Shown here piece after piece: positions 1 to 13,516 of a DNA stretch of 64,000 bases (its first letter is position 1; each line of letters opens with the position of its first letter). The notes beneath the pieces were generated by a model that saw only the letters and a program-made list of their open reading frames with translations, searched no databases and was not told where the DNA came from. The stretch comes from Lottia gigantea (Eukaryota; Mollusca; Gastropoda; Lottiidae), in assembly GCF_000327385.1 (NCBI RefSeq), contig NW_008710950.1, positions 555,167 to 619,166 of the forward strand. Reading direction: 5' to 3'. The position numbers and the translations under genes are program-made.

Positions 1-3000
1 TGTTAGTGTACTGAATTCACATTATAATGCAATAACAACTGTACTTTTTCATCCCAAACTTCAACTATTTTAACATCATCTAGATTATGTCATTAGTTTG
101 AATTTAAACTGGTTGAGAATGAGAAATATAATAATGAATAGTTCCAGTAGAATATTCCTATAGAATCAAAGCTTGTTGTGTTGTAGATGATTAGGTTGAT
201 AAGTTTTCACCAACCAGACACATTTATTATAATAATAATATACTTTTACTATTATCATATTATGGCATATCACAAACATACTTTATTATATACTCTTATT
301 TCAAGTACACTTTGTCTCCACTCTTTTAGTAGGCTTATACAGGATTAACATGAAAGAGAGTGTTTCTGATATCCTTTTGTATTTCTGTAATAAATGGTCT
401 ATATTCACACATCATAATAACTTTACACCTTGTCCTTGACACAGGAAAAGTAAGCTTACAGTTCCCTCCGATACATATTATTTCACAAATTTACATCTGT
501 ATAACTGTATATTCTGGTGCAGTATAGAAATAATAGCTGGTATTCTATCAACTATTAAACCAAAATTAGTATAAATTCTAGAGAACATTAAGTCTTGTCT
601 GGAATTTCTATCAACCAATAGTTTAGAAATCTTCAAATCTCATTCAGACGTAAATAATTTTAATTTTCTTTGCATTTTTTTCCTAAAAATGTCATTGTGT
701 TTGAAATGGAAATAATAATAGTGTCTGAGACAAGTTTTTACGAGTAGTTTTTTTATGATCAAACAGAGATTGTGAACTGTCTGGCTTCTAGTTTTTAAAA
801 CAGACGCTCTCGATATGTTTTTTCTTCCGTTTGTATTGGATTGCAACATTGAACAAGGCAAGATACTAGTTGTTTTAAAAATATCCTGAACTAGATTTCT
901 ACCCACATCACATACAGCATGTTTTTATGAATAATTTGACTTGTGTTAGAAAGTCTAGAAATCTAGGTTTATTACTCCATGGTGTATTGGTAGTAATTTC
1001 ATCTTAACTATCTTACTTCTTCACATAGCACAGTTCATTTACCTCTTACACTTCAATTTTTACCATGTAAATAGTAGGTTCATATTGTTTACAATAGACA
1101 CATGCTATTGTCATTCTCACATATTATTCTCCTTGTCACATGGTTATCTTTTAACACATAAACACAAACAATTACCAGTATGCTTGTAATGACAGAATTC
1201 TTATATACCACACTGTATATCCAATCAGTATATATGTACTGAGTATAGTATTATTGAACATTATAGTCTGGTCTAGATTCTAATTTTATATTCTAGTCTA
1301 CTGAAATATTCACTTATCTCTATTAAATATTCAAAGATAAATTTTAACTTAAGTAAACACTTAAACTATAAACCTCTATTATATCATACCTGTATACATA
1401 TCAGTCATGCGCATTTCATTTGAATAATGTAGCATACTATTCCCTTAAAATAACTTAATAGAGGATCGTTTTACACAAAATCACTTCAATTCAGTTCACA
1501 CATTTCTTTCCTCATTTCCAACAGCAGAATTGTCCCTCCTGGATATCCTTATAATTAACAGTGTAGTAGTTGTTTTATTAGATACAATCATCAACTGTAG
1601 GTTGACTAGACATATATTACGTAACACCGTAACACCATACAATCATCCTACATTATGGTATTTCTGTGAATAAAGTTCACATGGTAGACAAGATGTTATA
1701 AGAAAGTTAAGTTACCATCTAAGTTGTGGTCAAATGATGAGAGAAGTTGTGAAAATCATTATATTACATACTAGGTAGTCAGTCTAGACATTGTGTTATT
1801 CAGCTATAGAACACTCTGACCTGCTATACTTTCTTCCTCCATCATTAAATACAGTATGAAAAGCCTGACTGACAAGAAAGTGTTCTATTTCTCTTACATC
1901 ATACTAAACTCATATACCGGTAAGGCATATTGTAAGTCAATCATATAGTAACTTTACATTATATACCATTTTGTGTACCAGTTGTACTACACATGGTACT
2001 TAAATATTAGACTGTAGGCGGTTTATCTTTCACCATTCCACACTTTACATGTAGACATAATATGCTTATCAAATTGAATTTCTCTATTTTCCAAACATAT
2101 TTAGATGAATGAGTGTCGAATTTGAGACATAACACGTCAGTTTGTCTGGTTAGTTTATACACTTAAATAAAACTACTTAACCTAACACGCAATATGACAT
2201 TTTTTCTTTCCTCGTATTCACAATATATACATTCTGTACCTATCAGAGTTGACAAAATTCATGTTATGAGGAAAAAAAACTTGTAAGAGAATGCAAATTT
2301 AAAGGAAAGGACATAGAAAAGAAAATGGAAGAAATTTTTATCAATTGAGTGTAAAAAGTTTCATGATTAATTATATGACTAATTAACATAAGTCGATAAT
2401 ACTTTTCAACAGATCATTGAACTTGATGGGAGTTTGCTTGTTCTAGTCTAAAAATAGTAACAAAACTGGAAGGACAAAAGTTCAGGAATGCCAAGTAATA
2501 TCCAAACCAATTCAGGTCATACTTTTCTCTATTGGTCAATTTTATATGGACATATGTTACAATATTTCAGACTCAAGGATGGAGTTGTATCATACAGCCA
2601 TAATTAGAATATTTCAATTACAAATTTTTTCATTTGTTGTAGTGAAATATTTTTTTGATGTGACTATGTTAAATATGCAGCAATCAGTGTTGAAAGGGGT
2701 TGTTGACATTTGTTGTATAAATGTGTAGAATGACATTAAACACTGTCTGGACGTATTGATCCACAATTATTGATTAGCTCAAACTTTATAAATGAAAAAC
2801 TATTTCCATCCCTAGGTCAACCAAGTCTACTAACCAGCAAACAAGAAAATTTAGTTTCGAATGTTAATGATAGTATAGCATATTGTGTACTCTTATGTGG
2901 AGGCAAAATCAATCTGCTTTATTTTTTGTATTCTGTGGGTGACTCCAGCTGTCATGACTGTCAGTCTAGTAACCCACATACAAAATGAAGAAAATTCAAT

Positions 3001-3298
3001 CATATGCATCAACATTGCCAAGTGTACCAGGATTTTATCTCAAAGATATAATTTGGTTTATGGTATTCTATATTTATTTGAGTGATTGAAAACAATTTTT
3101 TTTTATCTTAAAAAATTTCAAATTAAGTCTGGATAATTGTTGTTCTGCAGAATAAAACTTGCTGTTTTATCTTAGCAAATATTAGTTTCAAATAATAAAC
3201 CCATAGCAATCTGGCAAGCAAAAATTAAAAATTTAGAGATGTTTTGCTCATGCCTCCGTGTATAAAATTATTCTTGACAATTTTCCATTTTCCATTTC
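1..3298. other. AT-rich gene-free stretch
   Basis: No coding segment, RNA gene or element with recognisable ends was seen here. Open frames are short (under 95 codons), low in complexity and without homology I recognise. It may be intronic or intergenic; the sequence does not say which. Confidence 0.5.
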
Positions 3299-3842
3299 CA
3301 AGATAGCTTGCCAGACAATATACGCCCACTGGCAGCCTTGATTTTGATATTATTCTAATATTCAATCTCCAGCAAGGTATTGAATAATAAAACCAAGTTT
3401 TGTCAAAATCTGTAAAGAATTGTGCCTTCTAAAGTGTTTAAGAGGTAAAAATTGAATGCTTTTTCAAGAACAAGGACAATAAATTATACTAGATATTTTT
3501 CGATTCTTCTGATTTTCAATAGGGTTCATCCTTGGGTGATTACGAACACTCATACCAAGTTTCGTTAAAATCCATCAAGAATCGTCCCTTCTAGAGTGTT
3601 TACGAGCTAAAAATTGAACGCGTTTTCAAGAACAAGGGCAATAACTTATACTCAATATTTTTCGATTTTTCTGATTTTCATTAGGGTTCATCCTTGGGTG
3701 ATTACGAACACTCATATCAAGTTTTGTCAAAATCCGTCAAGAAATGTGTCTTGTAGAGTGTTTACGAGCAATTGTGGACGGACCGACGCATTGACATGGG
3801 TAACGGCAATATACGCCCCCCATTTCATGTGGGCGTATAAAA
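3299..3842 (+). mobile_element. Pearl/HINE-like repeat element, subfamily A, whole copy
   Basis: The 5' end reads AGATAGCTTGCCAG followed by TATACGCCCAC. The 3' end carries a hairpin with stem TATACGCCC / GGGCGTATA, followed by AAAA. Between them lie two to three tandem units of roughly 165 bp, recognisable by GGGTTCATCCTTGGGTGAT, a CCAAGTTTCGTC-like block, GAGTGTTTACGAGC and CAAGGGCAATAACT. Subterminal inverted repeats, a satellite-like core and a 3' hairpin together resemble nonautonomous Helentron-type elements (HINEs) and the bivalve 'pearl' family. The family name is inference; the structure is read directly. It has no coding capacity. Confidence 0.65.
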
Positions 3843-4160
3843 CATTAATCAATCCAATCCTTTATATCCTGATATTTATCATTTTTCTCAAAGAATGATA
3901 AGATGTAGTAAACAATTTTGTGAATAGTCAAAATTTCTGCAGCAAGCATCACTTTTAAAAAAGGTTTATGATGATTATGCCTTAAACATTAGAACAGGTG
4001 ACTCTGGTCTTGTTAATTGTGAACGTGACATGATTTGTATCTGGAGCATATCAAACTGTACTCTAATCTCAAGCTTATAAAGCATGTCAAATATTGAATG
4101 CATTTCAAGGGTATGATAGAGGTAATTATATGTTAAATGAAATGGATGGAATGTTGAATT

Positions 4161-4480
4161 GAAGGGATTGTAAAGAGGTTTTCTAAAATTTCTATGTGGA
4201 TTTGGGACACTGATAACATCAATTTGCAATTTTCAATCAGACGTCTGTGGTTCCTGAAATTGTTTTATGAAAATGAAATTAAATGAATGGTGTGTTACGT
4301 CATACTTTTCTGCATAAGCGTTTTATGACTAATCCTAATGTGATTAGTGACGTCATAACAATTGGTTTTAGTGGAATTGCAGAATATACAAAAGTTTGAT
4401 TGAAAATTGGAATGATGCAAATTGATGCTATCAGTGTCCACAAGTACTCAGTAAAAATTGAGAAAACCTCTTTAAATGTG
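4161..4480. mobile_element. Foldback/MITE-type element with ~80-bp inverted arms
   Basis: The left arm starts GGGATTGTAAAGAGGTTTTC and runs to CAATTTTCAATCAG near 4240. The right arm, about 4398-4480, is its diverged reverse complement and ends GAGAAAACCTCTTTA. Both arms share CACTGATA..CATCAATTTGCA. The centre holds a shorter palindrome with two TGACGTCATA-type halves, and a segment resembling the SINE tail seen at 13517. Single arms of the same family occur near 15968 and 19075. No target duplication was recognised. Confidence 0.6.
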
Positions 4481-7400
4481 TATATGATATACCTGTGCTT
4501 TACTAAGTCTTAGCTTGCTATAATGTAACCAAGCCTAATTGAGAAAGATTAAGTCACCTTGCCCTCCAAATTTATATAACCATGTACTGTAAGTTTTACA
4601 GATAAGATTTATTATTCATAATCATGCAATATTATCACATTTCAGAATTATAATCCCAAAAAAACTATGTTTTCTCAGTTTTCTAATACCTATTTTGACA
4701 TTATATTAAACAACATGTTCAGCCATGCAATTCTATCAGACTGTATCACTTAAAAATATTTATATTAATATTCAGAACATTCAAAAGGTTGAAATGCCCC
4801 AACCAAATAATAGAATTGCAGTTCATGGCCATTTTTTACATACCAGTTATATATAAGCTTACAAAGAAAAATATATAAGTGTCATCAATAATATCTAATA
4901 AGATATTATCTTTTATATTCAGCAACATAGTTAAGTTATTCATTTCACAGAGTGAAGTTCACACTATCCATAGAAGAATGAGTGGAACTCACTTTTTTCA
5001 TTTTTAAGCACTTTAATGTCAAAATTATTAGCTGACTTCTTTTGCAAGACTTATCAAAGTTTAAGTCCTATGAATCTCTATCATTTCTCAAGAATTCTTG
5101 TAACTTGTCTCTGTTGGCTGGGAAAGAAAGGGTGCTTGCAAGAAAGAAACCACTTGTTTCCAGAAACAACATTTACAAACTATTGTATTGTTTACAAACC
5201 TAAAACTTTATTTTTCTATAAGGTACCTTAAATCAATTTTTTATTACTTGAATGCACAAGTAACTTTGTAGAATATGAGTTCGATGGTACATGTTTCTAG
5301 AAACAGGATATCATATATGTGACAGGTATACTGTAAAACATGTCAGGACAGACAGACTTTGAAATCAGCTATATCAAAATTTGAGTCTCATTTACCAAGA
5401 TACTGTTTCAGTCGTGTTCTGTGTCACTTTCTTTCCACAGTGTCCATCTAGCTTTAAGTGGCGGACCAGTTCGACTAGGCAAGATGTGCATATCTGGGAT
5501 CCCCAGTCTGAAGCCAAGCTATCAGGGCCACTATGGTGTTCATATAAGCATGTTTTCTTGCAGACACAGGGATGCTGAGCAAAGGTCATGTGTCCAGACT
5601 TTTATAAACCAACATGACTTCATATCATATTATAGATCACAGACCCATTCATATAAACAGGCCAAAACTTTAACCTGAGTTGTTTTGGCTTACTAGGCTG
5701 GCCTGTTACATGTAACCAGGACCAAAAAAGATCAAATGATGTGGCTTTTTTATAAACAGCAATTCATTAATTGTACTTACTTATAGATTGCTGTCTAAAC
5801 AGTGACAGTGTGTGCCACTTCCGAGGTATTTCTTTTTTCCATTTCCAAAAGAGTGTTATATAAGTATTTTTGCTTCAAATTGTCTTTTTGATAAAATAAA
5901 ATCAATCTACTGTAATAAGCTTCATGAATTGAAATTTCAAGCACAGAAGTCCTTAGTCAAGGTTTCACAATACACTTTATCAATCATTGTATATATGTAC
6001 TTGAAATAAGAATTAATTTTTTTATATAGTGGTAAATATCCAAGGCAAAACAGACTTGGAGTCTGTAAGTTAAAATTGAGCTATAAGTAATAAATTGATA
6101 AAGATAAATACTTTATAGATATAATGTCTAGACTCCCTATAATTAGAGAAAATTGATTTTAATCTCATATTTTAACTAGACTTTTTAGTTCCATATTCTA
6201 GTATTTCAGCTGAAACCAAACTAAATTCTACAGATTCCTTGTATGGCTACTGTTTTCTTAAATTCAAAAGAATCATTTAAGTCTTCTTCATTATCATGGT
6301 ATAAGAGTTCTACATTTCAAGTCATATTCCATATTCTGGAGCACACAAGTTTTTCAAGCAACTAGGCATACTATAAGGAAGATCAAATAGCTATAGATGA
6401 GTATGGTATTTATTGCCTTCCTACTACTACTGGTGGGACCACGAGCGGTGGACAGAATTCGCATAGAAATGATTTTTGATTTTCTGAAGCTACTCCAGAA
6501 AAAAAAGTTTCCTGTCCTAGGCCTTGTGCAAACCTTTCTTACAGCCAAATTCGTTTCAGTATCTGAACTTTAATTCTGCCACTATTTACGCTGATCCATA
6601 CACGGTACAGACTCGGCTCAAAAACTTTTGGCAGTTTAAACTCGGTTATTGTATGATGGCACTCAGTCAATGCTACATAGGTCTTTTTCAATACATATAT
6701 ATTCGTGATTGTTACAAATTTCTTCTTGGCAATGTATGACGCCATTACAGCATTTCATCTCATGCTTCAAGCAAACACTCTGCATTGATTGTTAGTGTTG
6801 TAGCCTAACAACTAGGCCAATGATTGATGCACAAGAAAGTTTAAAGGTCTTTCTTTCAGTAGGCTATGAATGTTCTCATGGGCTGTTTTGATTTTAGTAT
6901 CGATTTCAGAACTACTTGAAAATCAATCAGAAATAGGATCATTGTACATTAGGTTATAATGAACTTGATATCAAGAATAAGATTTCTCTTCTGTGAATAT
7001 ATTATTCAATCATAAGGTTTAGACCTAAACTATGTAAAGTTGGATAAAAACAAAACAAGAAATGAATAATACATCAATAGACTTAAAAACATAATAATAC
7101 AATTCCATATGTATTTGGTTCAGAGCTTTCGGAACCAATTCATGCCAAGGGCAAGATATCATTACAACCAACTTTACGTTTCTCTTACATACAGACTTAC
7201 ATGTAGAAAATTTTTTGAAGATAACATTAAAAGAGATTTTGATGAGACCAGCGTATGTAATGAAGTCTATAATAGTTATATAGACATGCAATTCTTGTTG
7301 CGAGTCAGGTCGTCTTGACCCATACGCAATAGAAAATCGGCCAATACACGACTGCACATTATGTTTATAAATATATTCTATTGCACAATTGCAATTTATA

Positions 7401-7728
7401 AAGCTTTTATTACATAAATAACATAATTTGAACATAAGTTTGACATGAGTCTGACATTGTTCAGATTTTAGGAAGAATTCTTGATTTATTCAATTACAAA
7501 ACTAACCTTTATAGTTCAATAAATTCTATTTCATTTTTTTCGTTTGTATGCCAAAAAAGGTAAATATTTTGTTCTACATTATGAAGCAAAACATTTTTTT
7601 CTTTGACAAGGAAAGTACATTTTAGACTGGAATTGGAATTCTTATGACAGACAACCATGGTGTTGTATAAATGGGCAAACCCCAAGCTTCATCTCAAAGA
7701 TCACCAATTTTCACAATTTATAAAATGA
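4481..7728. other. Gene-free stretch with one ambiguous GC-richer block
   Basis: Mostly AT-rich. At about 5430-5590 a block near 48% GC is open in several frames on both strands, with an acceptor-like site before 5443 on the plus strand. No frame gives a product I recognise, so I do not call it a gene. Confidence 0.35.
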
Positions 7729-7800
7729 AATAGAATGAAACGAATGGAGTTTTATGCCCTACTTTTCTGCACCATGTGGGCTAATGAAGACGGAATTTAT
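7729..7800 (-). repeat. SINE tail fragment
   Basis: The segment GAATGGAGTTTTATG..CTACTTTTCTGCACC..GTGGGCTAATGAAGA matches the 3' (tail) part of the SINE at 13517-13882 in the same orientation, without the tRNA-like head. A shorter scrap of the same tail lies near 8194-8225. Confidence 0.55.
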
Positions 7801-9038
7801 ATAATGAGATGAAATTGACCATAAAAAGTAAGCACAGTCAGTAAGGCTTAATACAACATTTTATTCATCCATGAATTTCATGCCTTATTTATTGTGACTT
7901 GAAAAATATACCAGTTATGTGTGAAGTTGTCTGAAATTGAAAGTACTAAATAACCTCTGTACAGTTATTTGACTGTTATACTAATATCAAAATATAATCT
8001 AACAGACATATTCAGTCAATATTTTTCTTTCAGTTCTATTTAAGTAAACAAGTTAGGTACAAATTGGAGCATATGAGACTTGTCTGTTTCCTATGCGTAG
8101 TTAACGTAACATACGTCAAAAATTGACGAAAAAAAACATCTTATCTTGCAAGATTATATGTACATACTCATGCCTTTTCAGATAACCAGATGAAATGAGC
8201 GAAATGAAATAGAGTTTTATGTCCTTCTCCAGATCAATCAGTCTGACAATGAGAATAGTCCTGATAATGTACTTTCAAAAAGATTACAGGACAGTAAAGT
8301 AATAACAAACAAGTATATATCAAACTGCCCCATCTCAGCTAAATATAATTTGAAGTATGTGCACAGCTTAACATGCATCAAACTTACAATGTTTATTTAG
8401 TAGGCAGCTTCAGACTTGCAAGTCCTGTATGAATCAAAAATTCTTATTTGGTTTAATAGGTACACTCCTCAAACTCCCAAATTAAGAGTCTCTTGTCAGA
8501 CAAAACATTACAGTGATATGTTTAGGTGTACTGTATACCAGGTACACAAAATGTGACAAACCTGGAGGCATAGTGCTCTATTGCATAGTGCTCTATTGCA
8601 TTTAAGTCACACAAATGACCTAAGGAAAAATAAGAATTATAAAATTGAAAGGGCAATCACAGGTATAAAAGAAAAGTAGATAAAATTATAGTTTTCACAT
8701 CATTTAGCAATAATAACTCTACATCAGAAGTTTCATAAAATCTGAATCTTCATAGTTTATATATATAGTTTTCTGTGGTGTACCTCTAATGAAAGTTTTA
8801 TCTTTGGTTTTATTTACAATTGCTAGTAGTCTGAACAACCAGATTATGCTGTTTAAAAATTGTATTTGACAATATGGAGTTCTTGTTGCCGATATGACCA
8901 AAAATTTAATTTTTAATATATCATTTGTTACCCATTTACAACTAAATAATGGAAATCCACACATAGGACAAAATGGGGTCACCTCCCATGTCCCAAACTG
9001 AGCAGTTTAGATTTATTACTAAAATAATAGTTACAAAT
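7801..9038. other. Gene-free stretch
   Basis: AT-rich sequence with one SINE-tail scrap near 8194-8225. A weak acceptor followed by a short open frame near 8850 could be a terminal exon on the minus strand, but this is not supported beyond the splice-like site. Confidence 0.3.
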
Positions 9039-9153
9039 TTATTTCAGATATACCTCACAATGCACTGCTTCAACGTCAAAGTTTTCAAAATTTTCTTTGC
9101 CACATGCTGCAAGGAGAGAGCTGACTCGCTCGAACAAAACACCTGTGGATGCC
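9039..9153 (-). CDS. Candidate terminal exon, unidentified protein
   Basis: On the minus strand an acceptor (TTTTAG) at about 9154 is followed by an open frame of 38 codons to a TAA, which overlaps an AATAAA. It encodes ASTGVLFERVSSLL, then AACGKENFENFDVEAVHCE and VYLK. Base composition is about 47% GC against a background near 33%. The exon needs two bases from its upstream partner; the candidate exon at 10646-10747 ends in exactly that phase (CA|G makes Gln). A GT at 9052-9053 would allow a further exon instead of termination here. I do not recognise the protein. Support is open frame, splice sites, phase match and composition only. Confidence 0.4.
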
Positions 9154-10645
9154 CTAAAATCATAATTATGACCATCTACAACCATTTTTTTGATGTAATC
9201 AAAATGATGTCATGTTAAGATTCATGTATTCCAATTAAATATGCTACAATCTGTCCTTAACAGCTTAACAAAATCAGTTCTTAGCAACAATTGCTCATTC
9301 TACATTTGAAATTGACCCACAAGCTATGACTAAATAAGGAGAAGATGTAGAAATGAGGAAGGAATAACACTGTTGTTATAAATGGAGGTAATTTGGTGAT
9401 AAAGTAAAGATGGTAGCAGACTATGACCTAGCCCAGATCTTCAATTAATCATATAACATGATAAAGGATTAGACCTATCTTGTCTAGACAACTCAATGTC
9501 AAATTAAAATTACAGTAATACTACAATATATCTTATCATAAACCTATCATATTTATTAACATATTAACTATATCTTAGCTTATCATGTCTGACACAAACC
9601 AAAACTTACACACTAATATCCAATATAACATTAGTTCAACATGTCAAAAACATTCCTTCACAAGTACCTGAATTTAATCTTCTTCAATACTTTATAACTA
9701 AGGAACACAGTAACCAAAGATATCAGCTGAGGATATAAAACAACTCACAAGTCACATTAAATGTCAGTGTACTTGGTTCAAAAAGAAATTTTCAGAGAAT
9801 TTCCAAAATTGCTTCGAGCAGTTGCTTTTTTTCATCATAATGCATCATTCTGATGAGTTCAAATTAGAGACACTGCCCAAGATCTGGATTTAACTTTTAA
9901 TTTATGCAAAAAGACCTTTGTAAATTACTAAATGCTTTTCCTATTGTTCTATAATTTGAAACATGTAAAAAAAGAAATGCCAGCTGTGTAAAATCAGTAA
10001 ATGTTACATAAGAAATCATTATGATTGCATATTAACATTTAATATGTTAAATCATATCTTGGAATAGTTCAAGATAATATTATTGAGTATAACTATCAAT
10101 ATGGTTTGTACATTGCATTGGTTGTAGTTTTTATTTCATTGCAGAATGAGATAGACTAGAGGATTTCATTTGATCTACAATATATCTTCTTCTCATACAG
10201 TTTGAATTAATAACATCATAATAATGGAGGTTTGTTCCTCAAAACACACCAACTTTATCCCATTTTAAAAAGAGTTTATAAAAAAATAAATCTATGTATG
10301 TGGTATCTATTAAAATTCATAGTTTCAAATTTGATATCAAATGGCATTGATGTGTGTTTTCTGTAAAGATTTTGTAGATTTTGACCTCTAACATTCTGTA
10401 AAAGATTCTTCTGGTTTATGTCAAACGTACTATATTTAGATTAAAAGGAAGTGATGCAGAACATGTAAAAACTGTTTTAAAATGAACACAGGTGTAGATA
10501 AGTTTTAAATTTCGTCATAAATTAATGCCCTCATAGCATGTATAGTTTATACTGTTTATTTCTAAAATTTATGATAACAAGTCTGCTTTTAATCTTTTAT
10601 TCTAAATACTTTACAAACAAAACCCAAATACATACAATTACCTAC
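9154..10645. other. Possible intron or gene-free stretch
   Basis: If the flanking candidate exons belong together this is their intron. No repeat with clear ends and no other coding signal was seen. Confidence 0.3.
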
Positions 10646-10747
10646 TGCAGGGATTGTTTGACAGTACCTTGAGTTAGAGCATACAATATCAGGGTGGTAT
10701 TTGGTGTCCCAGTAAAACAACCAAGCACTGCTTCACCAGAAAGAACA
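10646..10747 (-). CDS. Candidate internal exon, unidentified protein
   Basis: Minus-strand segment of 102 bases with one completing base, 33 codons and two trailing bases. It encodes VLSGEAVLGCFTGTPNTT then LILYALTQGTVKQSL. The donor is CTGCA|GTAGGT and the acceptor is a weak ATAAATAG. GC content is about 46%. Phase joins cleanly to the exon at 9039-9153. The upstream exon was not found. No family is recognised, so function is unknown. Confidence 0.4.
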
Positions 10748-13232
10748 CTATTTATATAATTAATGTTAAAAGTTAGACCTCAATATTTGAAGTCCAAAGA
10801 TAAGATACTATTCCATCCTTGACATTCAATAAACTTTGTAACATGATCAGGGTATAACTGGGAAAAGGAAATAAGGTGTCCTTGATTTGAGACAAAACTT
10901 GCAATACAAATTGACTTTATACTTTGAGACAACAAATTGATAAGAAAGGTTTAAGTACTTAATATTGAATCTGACCCAGATTTTCTTTTGCATTAGCTGA
11001 AAAGACATATTTGTCTTGTTTTAAAAACTAACAGTGGTTTTTGTATATCAAATACCGGTACCGGTTTTATTGAAATTTCTTCTTTTAATAGGCCATATGT
11101 TCAAAGCAATAATCGATCATACCAATGTGCACTTACATTACATTTTACCAAACTTGTATAATGAACTAAGTAATATATTGAGAGATCAGTCAATGAAGTC
11201 CTGACCCACAAATATATAAACCCACTTCTAAAGTTTGGCAGGTCAATCTATTTATAGCTTCAGTTATCTTTATACAAAAACTCTCTAAGTCCAAAAACTT
11301 TATTCCATCGATTTGATCATATTCACAACAAATACACACATCGAATACTGATAAGACAAAAGACAAATAATTGTCAAATTTAGATTGTAAATAAGAAATA
11401 CAGAAATGGTTGTCCATAGACAGGTAACAGACAAATATCCAAACCTAACAAGATATTCAAAGACAATCACCCAAAACCTATCACATTTTGGACATATCTA
11501 TTTCATTTAATGTACAGGTACAAAAACCTGTGTCCTTGTTAAAACATTTCCATTGAATCAAATTAATGCAATACACATTAAGTACAACATACAGAACTAG
11601 CCAACAAGTGTCACTATAAATATCATAAAATCTTGTAACAATTTTAATAAATTTACTATCATTTTGACTTTATCATAACTCTTAAATAAGAAATTAAACC
11701 AGATTCCATTAATGTGAGGAATCATAAAACAGAAATATTTAATTAGTTAAGTCTGTCTAGCCTCCCTTTGCATTTAAATCACTGTGACATCACAACATTT
11801 CAAAAATAAAATTGATCACTATTTAGTATTGAACAATAAATCATTGATGGAATTCATAACCAGGAGTTTTACATCTATCTTAATATAAAACTGATAATTT
11901 AGAATATAACCATCACATCTTGAGAATGTAAAAAAAATATAGTTAAAATCAATATTTGAACCCTTCAGAATATCTAAACATACCGATCATTAAGCAGACA
12001 TTAATGACTTTAATTCCATTGTCATACATTCTATTCATTTATATATTAGAAATATAGTAAAAAAATGGTTTAAGATTAGCTAGGTCTTGATGACAATGTC
12101 AATGTGTACTCAGACAGTATAGAGAAGAAAACATACAATATCTAATTAATGCATGAAATAACATCAATTTACAGTATACATTGCATTCGAGGACAAGCTG
12201 TTATTTGGTGCTAAGGTACATGTTTTCATAATAGAATTGCGCAATCAAAGAAGTATAAAAATGCTACTTATAATAAGGATGCAGGGGAATAAAATCATAG
12301 TATGTATATTTTGCCAGACATAATAACATACATCTACAATCAGCATTGAGAAAGATTCCTTAGGTTTTCAAGGTAGAAATTTAACGGTCACATAAAAAAG
12401 GAAAAGTCTTATATGTTCATACATAAAATATACATTTCTGCAACAGTGTAAAAATTACTGAAATCAAAAAATGCCTTAAATGCTGATATTTTCTGCTAGT
12501 AACCAATTAAAATCCATTGATGTTTTAAAATAAAGTTAAAATTATCAAGCATAAAGGCATGTGAGATTTCACAAACACAAGTAAGTATTGTACAGTTCTT
12601 TGACCTTTCATCTGTTGAGAATGAAGATATAATACAAAAACAGTTTGATTTTATAATGATCTAGATCAGAAAATGCAAAATTTTCATTTCCTGACAACAA
12701 CAAAACCACATAAAAGCCCTAAATTTCCATATTTACCAACATTTGAAAGCGCTTACAATCTTGGATAAAACATTCAAACATGTATAACTTTTCATAGTTT
12801 GACATGCACGAAGTAACCTATACCGTAATTAATAATACTGCATAACTGAATACATAATAGTAACTTTTCTGATGCCATTATTTAGGTCTTTATTTATATG
12901 GTTTTAAAGTTAAAAGTTTAAATAAAACGATTCAAACTGACATTATGATGATGTTTCTACATAAAAAATCTTTTTCAAGGAAAAACTTGGGCTGTTATAA
13001 TACAGTATGTATTGAAATTCAGCTATAAATACAACTAATCAATATGAATAGGCAAAAAAAATGAGTCATCAAAAAAAGAGTATAAGATGGTAACTATTTG
13101 AAGTTGAAATGAATGGTTGTTTTGTAGGACTGTAAAGATCTAAATGATATTGATTATTAGACAGCAGACTCTTCTACTTCACTTCTTCCTCACTTTATTT
13201 ACCATTTCTGACTAACTCCTCTTACCGTCTGG
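10748..13232. other. Gene-free stretch
   Basis: AT-rich. One minus-strand open frame at 11190-11417 has no splice context or homology I recognise and is treated as chance. Confidence 0.35.
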
Positions 13233-13279
13233 TCATTCCGTACTCTCATAAAGATAATTACCATCTAACACTCGCTCCT
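13233..13279 (-). CDS. Candidate terminal exon of an unidentified minus-strand gene
   Basis: After an acceptor-like AATGTAG the frame reads ERVLDGNYLYESTE and stops at TGA (13233-13235). An AATAAA lies about 35 bp downstream on the minus strand (13199-13194). The incoming phase (two bases) fits the outgoing phase of the candidate exon at 17860-18046. The polypyrimidine tract is poor, and an alternative reading ending at a GTAAGA donor is also open, so this is tentative. Confidence 0.25.
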
Positions 13280-13516
13280 CTACATTTTTTATTCAGTGAG
13301 AAAAAAATGGAATTGTCTAGACAGAATCAATAATTCTATCATTAACTATCAGCATTTATTACATCATCTTTCTATAAATAGTTAGCATAACTTACATGAC
13401 ATTTTATAAGATGATATAGAGGTATATAGAGGAAGAAATGTAAAGTCTACAATACACCCATATACATGTATATTAAATTTGTTCCAGGTAACAGGTTGAG
13501 ATACTATGGTGGAAAC

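Noticed and set aside
5381-5678. Overlapping open frames on both strands in a GC-richer block
   Set aside because: No frame is recognisable and all are about equally open; probably compositional.
11190-11417. 75-codon minus-strand frame
   Set aside because: No splice context, promoter or homology, and AT-rich codon use like the background.
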